From contig WHUX01000048.1 of NCBI GenBank assembly GCA_015179025.1, positions 62,001 to 126,000 of the forward strand: 64,000 nucleotides of DNA. The letters run 5' to 3'. The stretch comes from Terfezia claveryi (taxonomy: Eukaryota > Ascomycota > Pezizomycetes > Pezizales > Pezizaceae). The notes under the pieces were generated by a model. It saw only the letters and a program-made list of their open reading frames with translations. It searched no databases and was not told the DNA's origin. Positions 56,956 through 64,000 of the stretch are shown here, piece by piece. Position numbers and translations under genes: made by a program. Each line of letters begins with the position of its first letter. Position 1 is the stretch's first letter.

Positions 56956-56959
56956 CATT

Positions 56960-57712
56960 TAAATGATTTTGATAGCTTGGAATTGAATGATGACGACGCA
57001 AGAAAGAAAGGGAAAAAAGGAAAGGCGAGGACAGAGGTCTTGGGGACATAGTCCTGGAGATAAAAGAAAGACAGGGCTGCTTGGCGCTAGGGAAGTCAGG
57101 CTCGGCTGGATGAAAGCGCATGTGGGCATCCCGGGGAACGAGCGAGCGGTTACCTTGGCCAAAGCGTAGGCGGAAGGGTAATACCCTAGTCACGTCATGA
57201 TTACGGAAGGGGGTCTGAAGAAGGAATGGAAAGGAGGCGCGAGGAAGAGAGGAAGGTGACAGAAGCTGGGGGCGGTAGGTGGTTAGATGGGTGAGAAAGG
57301 CGAGCGTGACTACGTTAATTGCAGAACTGGGAAGGGAAACCTACGATCCTGGCGAGCGAAATTGGACGATATGGTTTGTCGGAGATGTGGTAGACATGTG
57401 GAGACTGGCAGGCACGTAGCCCTGGTGTGCTCACATGGAGAGGAGATCGGGAGGAGGTGGAGTAGCTTGGGGGGGATTGATGAGCGGAAGAAGTGGTTGA
57501 AGAACGTGAAGGACGGGGGGTAAGAAGTTACAGTAGACGTGGTGTGGGAGGAAGGGGTTATTTCTGTTTAGCATTTCTTCGGCTTAAGAGGCAGGACGTT
57601 TATGTAGCCCGTGTTCCGTGGGTGTACTGAGTCTTTTAGGATGAGGAAACGGGCCGTCTCATAGCCTTAGGCTCCACAGACGTACAGACTTCATTAAAAA
57701 AATATATATATA
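56960..57712 (+). mobile_element. Tad1-like LINE fragment (RNase H end, Cys-rich tail, 3' UTR)
   Basis: Broken frames give DIVLEIKERQG (about 57050), RLGWMKAHVGIPGNERAVTL (57100-57160), the diagnostic RNase H C-terminal block of fungal LINEs, then WRAKLDDMVCRRCGRHVETG and RHVALVC (57350-57430), the zinc-knuckle-like tail. The 3' part (AAGAGGCAGGACGTTTATGT, TTAGGCTCCACAGACGTACA) and its A/TA-rich end match the 40.08 kb copy. Stops and frameshifts show decay, and the 5' side is truncated. Confidence 0.75.
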
Positions 57713-58233
57713 AGGTCTGTGTACGAGGGTCAATACAGTACAATTTCTAGATGGGAACTAGGCATCTCTTAACTTCAATGGTACAATAGAACTTCGTTAC
57801 AAGCATGTCATCGGGCGGTCGACCCCCATGCTTATAACGAATATATGCCTATAGCAACATGTGCAGTTAAATTACATATATGCATTTGGATACCCTCTAT
57901 ATACTTTCCGGGCCAGCCGCGAGAAAATTAAACTCGCGGAAGGCCAGGGTCACTCGCGGCATAGCCGGGCCACTGGCATGACGCCGAATTGAGGGTGCAC
58001 AAAGAGCAGAAAGAGGTCGGCAAAAGCAAAGAACATTGCAGGAGTACGTACATATGGGTGGTCGGAGGGGATGTTTCGGGGGTAGGTATCTGGTTCCTGG
58101 GGGGGGTGTTGGGGGTGTTTAGGGGGTATCCTGATGTATATGTTCCTAGCCAGCTGCGAGAACGTTTGTTGTCTGGCCGGGGGCCCGGGCCCCTAGGGAC
58201 AACGTGGTAGCACATAATTACAATTTTAAGATG
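57713..58233. other. Non-coding stretch with a short hairpin
   Basis: TTCGTTACAAGCATG and CATGCTTATAACGAA (about 57795-57843) form an imperfect inverted repeat with a 20-bp loop. GCCAGCCGCGAG occurs near 57913 and CCAGCTGCGAGAACG near 58150. No protein is supported; the Gly-rich frame over 57989-58210 is from G runs. Confidence 0.45.
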
Positions 58234-58722
58234 TCAGTAGATACAACCTGGAATAAACCATGCAATGGAATCAAAGTGCAAGTAAAGTACGAAATGAGAT
58301 TGGACATTAAGCAGAAGGGCATGCAACATGTATTGTGTCCTGCTTAGACGGTTTTGAATTTCTGACGAGGACAAACTAGTTACGAGATTTGTAGTACATT
58401 CTCGGCTCAAACGCAAACAGGAACAGTGGCGGGTTTGACATCTGCCTTTACATTTACATGTAGTTTCAGGCTGAGTCAACGCAGATCTGCGGTTTGCATT
58501 ATATGCGTATAATGTGTGCAATTGATCCAAAGCAGGATGTGTAAAATTTGGTAGGAGCTGCTGTAGTTCACGGGTTGGATAATAGCGGTTCAGTATGCCA
58601 TCGAGAGATAGCAGCTGATATCGATCAGGGTGAGGTCTAAGGATTTCCTTGCAGAACAGCCTATGAGCATTGGTTGGTTGCACGTCGGTCAATTCTAGGA
58701 ACTTAAGTAAGGTCACCAACAT
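58234..58722 (-). pseudogene. Cys-rich (CXC-like) C-terminus of a transposon-type ORF
   Basis: From the ATG at 58722 the frame reads MLVTLLKFLELTDVQPTNAH, then LLSLDGILNRYYPTRELQQL and finally TCKCKGRCQTRHCSCLRLSR with ECTT. The YPTREL phrase followed by a C-x-C-x3-C-x4-C-x-C-x6-C cluster is, to my knowledge, a common ending of transposon-encoded proteins in fungi and animals, where the cluster binds zinc. The expected last Cys is replaced or lost after a likely frameshift at ECTT. No catalytic domain is present. It may also be a small host gene. Confidence 0.4.
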
Positions 58723-58875
58723 CAAAGGCTTCAGTTGGCGGCCTGACCTGTTGAGAACACTGGGCCGCAAGATGTGACTAAATCAGGCCTGGGATAAAAA
58801 CCTACGTGACGGCATGAGACTGTACTGTACGTGACCAAGTATTATAGGTGCGAGTAACCTCGTGACCTAAAAACT

Positions 58876-59589
58876 TTGGAACCAGTCACGCAAGAATTTG
58901 TATGGATTACAAGAAACCACTTTGACTGGCAGAGGGTTGACCAACCACCAGCACAGAGCCCAAAATTACTACAAGAGCTCGTATCTAACGAACACAATAG
59001 GCACCCGGGCACCAAAATAACATCAATCGAGAGAGCCTGGCGACCGCTACAATATACTCCAGATTTACACCCAGCGACCACCTCTATCACTTCTTCCACC
59101 GTCGTTGAAGCTCAAGAATCTCGCGATATCCTTCAATTCTTCGCTACCAGCTCATATCAAAAGCCCGCCACGTCAACACTTCATAGCTCTCCCAACGAAC
59201 ACAGCTGGCCAATACGGCCAAAGATAACTCCCACACCTCAGTCTCAGCCAATCGGCCACCGGAGTCACTTCACAGATCGACAACCACAGCCAGTCGACAT
59301 ACCGAGCAGAAAGAACAATCCAGGAAAGATGGATCGAGTAAATCCACCACTCAAGACTCGGCTGCCAGTCACCGGGCATCCACAGCCGCCATCTCTTCTA
59401 CAGCCGCCCCTCAAACAGCAACAGCGTGGTACAGATAATGCGAGCCACCTCATGATGACTGACCACGACGATTACGAATGCGACATTGAGTCAGACCGCA
59501 ATTACAACGACGACGAAACTAGTATGAAAGATCACTTCCGTGGAGTTTGGGTAGGCATGAATTATATAATCAATGGGAGTTCATTATGA
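58876..59589 (+). CDS. Hypothetical low-complexity protein
   Basis: A 237-residue frame opens with a proper ATG: MEPVTQEFVWITRNHFDWQR. A first part of ordinary composition (residues 1-60) is followed by a Ser/Thr/Pro/Gln/His-rich middle and an acidic end (DDYECDIESDRNYNDDETSM). No domain is recognised. It starts about 150 bp from the divergent Cys-rich frame. It may be a real disordered protein, or an ORF carried by a repeat. Confidence 0.35.
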   Translation: MEPVTQEFVWITRNHFDWQRVDQPPAQSPKLLQELVSNEHNRHPGTKITSIERAWRPLQYTPDLHPATTSITSSTVVEAQESRDILQFFATSSYQKPATSTLHSSPNEHSWPIRPKITPTPQSQPIGHRSHFTDRQPQPVDIPSRKNNPGKMDRVNPPLKTRLPVTGHPQPPSLLQPPLKQQQRGTDNASHLMMTDHDDYECDIESDRNYNDDETSMKDHFRGVWVGMNYIINGSSL

Positions 59590-59609
59590 ACTCTTTTGGT
59601 AAGTACTAT

Positions 59610-60250
59610 CAAGAAACAAGGATATCGTCATTACCGAGGCGCTCCAAGGTATCAGCAAGTGTTCATCGAGATCCCTGAGTGAGGTCTTGATCCCCGGTAT
59701 ACTACAAAAACATTCACCCGAACCACAAGCCCCGCCACCCCTTCGGCACCCACATACGCAGAGGCAGCGCCAAGAGATAGCTGGCTTCAACGTATGAGGG
59801 TAAAACCCCCGGCGGCGGCGGCACTACCTCCGAACCCTCCAAATAATCGAGAAAGGCTCCACAGGCAAACTCACAAGCACCACCTACTCCCCCAACACTA
59901 GCAAAAACCCTGGTCCTCCATGCGGCACCGACAAAATTCAAGCCAGGCCAGATGCGACGCTGGATTGAGGAGGACACAAATCTTGGAAATTCGCTGATTG
60001 ACGCAAGAACATAGGAGAGCCGGGAAGCTGGTGCCGTCCCTGGTCATCTACATGAAGGAGAGGATCAACCTCGACCAGGGGCTTCGCATGGGACGTACAA
60101 GCCCTTCGCATGCTAAGACGGGGAAATCTCGTCCTATGCAGAACGCCGAGTGTGCAGTTGGCCACTGGTGTCCGGGAAAACCAACCGACCGGGCCCCAAG
60201 AAGTCCTGTTGAGGGAAGCCAGCTCATCTGCATGATATATTGCCATTTTA
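59610..60250 (+). pseudogene. LINE ORF1-like fragment, decayed
   Basis: Plus-strand frames contain PSAPTYAEAAPRDSWLQRMR (59738-59795), NSSQARCDAGLRRTQI-like text near 59935, and LVPSLVIYMKERINLDQGLR (60030-60090), then AVGHWCPGK. The TYAEAAP start, Ala/Pro linker and following block order resemble gag-like ORF1 of Tad1-type LINEs. Several stops and shifts are present. The frames on the minus strand are shadows. Confidence 0.5.
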
Positions 60251-61449
60251 CTCTGGCCATAAGAAGAGCCAAGTGCATCTCTAAACGTGACTCGTGCTAA
60301 AATAAAACGGGAGCCTCGAATTCAATACACACATAAGAATGCCATATTTACCATTGGTTCCAAGTACGGCTTGTTGGGAGGTTACCATTAGCATGGATTC
60401 CAGGAGGAACAAGGCCACTCCTAGACAACCTGCCGGCAGACAAAAAACCGAGGTTCCCATACTAATGTATGTATTTCTATTGGTACCCTTTTCACTATGA
60501 AAATTTCTACAAACTCAGTACATCGTAATAATTAAATGGTAGATGCGTTGCGCACAGGTCAAGATATGTGATAAATGTAATAAATCAATATAGAACTTAC
60601 TGTATCCTATTGCTTTTTTCCTTCAGGCTAACCCAGGGGTTTATATACATGAGTTCTCATCAGAACCAATCCGTTCCACATGGGTTCACACGTGGTGCGT
60701 TTAAGGTCCTCTTCAGAGTTGACCGAGAATTTCCAACAAGATGGTATTATCTTATGTCTCATGATTCGTTGAAGGGTTACGCGGCAGCGTGAATAGGATA
60801 GGTTCAATTAAGAAGATTTCACAATGAATAAAGCACAAGAGAGATAGAGTATGCCCGGGCACCAAGAGCGCAAAAGTCCCACCCTTATCTCTTTTTTTTT
60901 TTTTTTCCATGTGCTCCGCTTCAGCCAAAATGACACAACCATTACTTGCAATTAGGAATATATTTCTTCCCTTGTCGGCCGATACGAGGAACTGGAGAAT
61001 GGTTATACAACAGTATCTGGCGCTGGTTTTCGTCGATTTAACGGTATATGTAAACTATAAAAAACTCTGAGGATCCGGCTAACCAAGAGTTAATAGTCCG
61101 ACATATGCATACATCCCCTACCACCCCCATTCACCTATCCGTCGGCAGAAATTGCTCGCAAACACATGATTGCAAAGACTCTACCTCGTATGCGGGTAAC
61201 TGTTTTAGTTGTAAATATAAAGATTGATGTGCAGATCGTTGTAGCGGCCCAGAACATATTTACATCCTGTACTCTACATATTCTAGGTAATCAAAATTAA
61301 TAGGATAAGTTTAGGAAAAATCTAATGTCACGCAGACTGTTACCGGGCTCGCTTACTGTCGTGGCACGGCACGCTGCAGTAACTAGATGTACATTGCCGT
61401 GCCTGCATTCTGGCGACATGCAATGACATGGAAGGTGAGTGGATTGAGT
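60251..61449. other. Stretch without a supported gene
   Basis: A frame ending at 60792 (MSSHQNQSVPHGFTRGAFKV) is short and without motif. T runs lie at 60891-60906. Confidence 0.35.
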
Positions 61450-61514
61450 GAGTTTTTTTTTTTTTTTTTTTTTGAGTCTATACGTCTGTGGAGCCTAAGG
61501 CTATGAGACGATTG
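61450..61514 (-). repeat. LINE 3' tail, 5'-truncated, minus strand
   Basis: A run of about 20 T, GAGTCTATACGTCTGTGGAG and CCTAAGGCTATGAGACGA: the inverse of the tail seen at 40.08, 47.9 and 57.7 kb. Confidence 0.75.
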
Positions 61515-62249
61515 AGTGAGATACCCCTGGCTATAAAAAGATATGCAATTGTGTCTCAAATTCCTACAATGCCCGGCATTCCCGGGCCTGCTTAGGTTGA
61601 GCAACCTTCCTCAATTCCCATTTGGCATAACAGTTCAGGAGGGCAGGATGTCCCCCTAAAAATGAGAATCTGTCTCGTGTTGTCTTCTAGGTACTCTGGA
61701 TTTCCGCGTACCTATTGTGGTTTTCCTCACAATGTATGTCGTACGAAATTAGAGTGGTACAGATGGGATCGAACGTATTCCGGAACTAGCAGTCGTACTT
61801 AGCTAAGGACCAGGCCGTGCAGGTGATCGGCAAATGCTTGTATATATGCTATTGGCAGTGAATTCGACCCCTAGTCTAGCCTTGAAAACTAGATAACTAC
61901 CGTCCATAAGTATTCGGGAGTATATGATATATTATGCCCTCTCAAAATAAGAATATGTCTGGAGTATCTTCTAGATACTATGGATTTCTGTGGCATTACC
62001 CCACCTATATCTCTTACACTAAATTGAAAGGATATCTAACGAATTGAGGGGAGGTAAAAGAGAAAATGCAATTGCCATTCTTTATCGCTAGAGGAGAGGA
62101 AATACAGAATGTATTATTTTGTAATGAACGCGATAAAACTCCAGTAACTAAGAAACCCTGTGACTATACCAAACTCGAGCCTGAACTGTAAGAAATAGAC
62201 ATTCAAAACAACATCAGCATCCAGAATTTCCGGAAAAAAAATACACCGC
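61515..62249. other. Stretch without a supported gene
   Basis: TGTCCCCCTAAAAATGAGAA at 61649 and TGCCCTCTCAAAATAAGAAT at 61932 head two related phrases that both continue into TCTAG.TACT.TGGATTTC, so a diverged duplication of roughly 60 bp is present. No gene. Confidence 0.4.
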
Positions 62250-62621
62250 TCAGTTGCTCCACATTCCCTCTGAACTGCTGCATTTAGCCAAGATGCTGGC
62301 AATGCCAGTAAGTTTCTCCTTGATCAGGTTTGGGTGGTCTTCCTGAGGCTGTGTAGCGATGTACATTGGTTTTTGGGCGCATCCCGTAAGGTTGTAGACG
62401 TACAATGTGCACTGGCCTATTGGCTCGCTTTTCCATTGGAATGAATTGATTGCATTTTGGAACGACGTAGGAATATCTTTGCATTCAAAAGTTCCACCCC
62501 CGAGGCCAATATTCCCGCCTTTAAAGTTTTTTTCTCGGAAACCGGTAAACATCCATGCGCCAGAGCTGATGCTAAATGCAACTATGAGCACAAGGGAAAG
62601 TATTGGGAATTGCAACTGCAT
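62250..62621 (-). CDS. Small secreted protein, possibly beta/gamma-crystallin-like
   Basis: The 123-residue product starts at an ATG (62621) with MQLQFPILSLVLIVAFSISS, a clear signal peptide, probably cleaved soon after (SSGA-W). The mature part has four Cys (near residues 47, 70, 80 and 114), enough for two disulfides. FKGGNIGLGGGTFECKDIPT followed by SFQNAINSFQWKS and QCTLYVYNLTGC follows the glycine-turn, C.(D/N)(I/L)P, (N/Q)..I.S pattern of secreted beta/gamma-crystallin-like proteins in fungi. There is one possible N-glycosylation site (NLT). No intron is needed. It could equally be an orphan effector-type protein. Confidence 0.6.
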   Translation of the reverse strand: MQLQFPILSLVLIVAFSISSGAWMFTGFREKNFKGGNIGLGGGTFECKDIPTSFQNAINSFQWKSEPIGQCTLYVYNLTGCAQKPMYIATQPQEDHPNLIKEKLTGIASILAKCSSSEGMWSN

Positions 62622-64000
62622 TCTGGGGAGATCCCAATAGGGAGACGGTCTGCTGGTGCCTTAAGATGACGTTTACTGTTACTATCAGATTTGGCTCACG
62701 TACTTAGTTCTTTATCCCTCAAACTGAGGTCGTGCAGTATACGTACCCAACAGTACAATTAGAAATGAATGTCTCGATCGTTAAATCAATAGTGTATACG
62801 TGCGGAATTCGAAGGCGAGTGGACTGTAGAGTGAATTTATCGTATAGAGAAGATGCTCGATCATGGAGTTGGGGTAAGGATACCCTTATATATACCGTAG
62901 GTACGCAAAATAATTGAACTCGACCAGGCTATACAAGTAATCAACAAAGCTGGGTACTTAGTACATGTCAATTTTCACTTTCCTCGTTCTTGGTGGACCG
63001 TTCCCGCGTACAAAACTTCCAATTGGATTGCAAGCCATGACATACATACCTTATCTACCCAACGAAAGTGGCGAAACAACTGGATCATGTAGTACATACG
63101 TACTATCCATAGTTAGAGAGATCGGCAAGTCATTATCAATAGATATCGGCCGTCTATAGTATGAATCGGGAGATGATTTCCGGGGGAAGCTGATGTAAAA
63201 GCTGGTACAGAGTATCCTGGGTGAAACACAGGCTACATACCGTATTCTGTATACGAATACACACCTCCTGTGCTATTCTAGATTGGCACATGAATGAATT
63301 GTGTTGCTATTATGGTTCAGAATACGAGCATTTATGCATATCTAGCTTGCCACCAGTGCAATTGCAATGGATACCGCACTCCAGACTATATGTATCAAAC
63401 ATGAAGGTGTTCGACCAGTAGCAAGACAGGAGATTTTATTATGATATACTTCTTCGTGCTTTTTTCAAAGCTGCATTTGTACACAAAAGTGGTTAATGAA
63501 GCAATTACAAAGTGTGTCTAGTAATACTATTCCTACCTCTGTCTATAGGTATCAAAGAAATATATCAAATAATTCAAAACCATCCTCAGCATACTAAAGC
63601 GCTGCCAAATCAAATAGCAAACAGGAAACGTTTTCGTATTTTGAACCGTGTCTACTTGGACTAACTTTGCCTACCAAATTGGCGTTCGATTTTGCAGTAA
63701 CTTGGATGCCATTGTAACGTGCCACTTTAAATTCCTCAGCAATTGGAAGAGTAGGTACAGGTGCGATAATAATTATGCAGAAGTCATTGCTTTCTATATA
63801 AGAAATCGTTAGGTACAGTGCGAGTGATTACCCCGCATCATGACAACCAGATCATGCGAATTGTTTCTTAACAGTTTACATCAACAAAGCCCCGAGGTAT
63901 CATTATTCTCCTTACCTGTATCAGCTATTACAAGATAAATAATCGGCCTCTCTCCTGTCTGAAGTAGTTATCATGCCACCGAAGGTTGCTATTCGCCAAG
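62622..64000. other. 5' flank of the secreted-protein gene and unassigned DNA
   Basis: Short frames at 62732-62917, 62965-63159 and 63221-63421 have no motifs. The window ends in AT-rich DNA without a recognisable exon. Confidence 0.4.

Noticed and set aside
57928..58215. Pro/Thr-rich minus frame and Gly-rich plus frame
   Set aside because: Both stem from G runs (GGGGGGTG, GGGGGTATC) in non-coding DNA.
1..64000. tRNA, rRNA genes and CRISPR arrays
   Set aside because: No cloverleaf with A and B boxes, no rRNA core sequence and no regularly spaced repeat-spacer array was seen; the tandem repeats found have no unique spacers.

Overview
The window looks like nuclear DNA of a filamentous ascomycete (Pezizomycotina). 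The evidence is short GT-AG introns (50-119 bp) with CTAAC/CTAAT branch points, a HET-domain gene, a LaeA-like methyltransferase, a DUF6606/DUF3638/DUF3645 giant protein, and Fot1/pogo, hAT, MULE-like, Copia-like and Tad1-like elements. The high repeat load and CpG-directed decay of one transposon end would fit a methylating, TE-rich Pezizomycete, but I cannot fix the genus.

Layout. 1-5.9 kb: AT-rich repeat land with a decayed Fot1/pogo transposon bounded by TA and long inverted repeats, a hAT transposase fragment, a 9-bp minisatellite and a Copia-like gag fragment. 5.98-8.5 kb (minus): an AAA-ATPase-like/PD-(D/E)XK gene whose splice model carries one frameshift. 9-12.7 kb: retroposon, a 345-bp foldback MITE, a 23-bp minisatellite, the N-terminus of a MULE-like transposase, a broken zinc-ribbon gene and a 609-bp TA-flanked DNA element. 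13-19.7 kb: mostly non-coding, with two hypothetical ORFs. 19.8-21.7 kb (minus): a two-exon HET gene. 21.8-24 kb: LINE debris on both strands. 24.5-34.2 kb (minus): one five-exon gene for a protein of about 3,115 residues, the best-supported gene here. 35-43 kb: sparse DNA with a LINE that is interrupted by a second copy of the 609-bp element. 43.9-45.5 kb (plus): a six-exon methyltransferase gene. 46-58 kb: tandem repeats, many copies of one minus-strand retroposon, and a GC-rich structured block that resembles nothing around it. 58-60 kb: a Cys-rich transposon-type ORF and LINE ORF1 debris. 62.3 kb (minus): a small secreted protein, possibly beta/gamma-crystallin-like.

The host genes (ATPase-nuclease, HET, DUF3638, methyltransferase, secreted protein) are far apart, in both orientations, and show no sign of forming a cluster. 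Most of the window is the product of repeated transposon insertion, and the nested insertions allow relative dating. Splice sites were placed by hand from consensus signals, reading-frame phase and family resemblance; no database search or computation was run.
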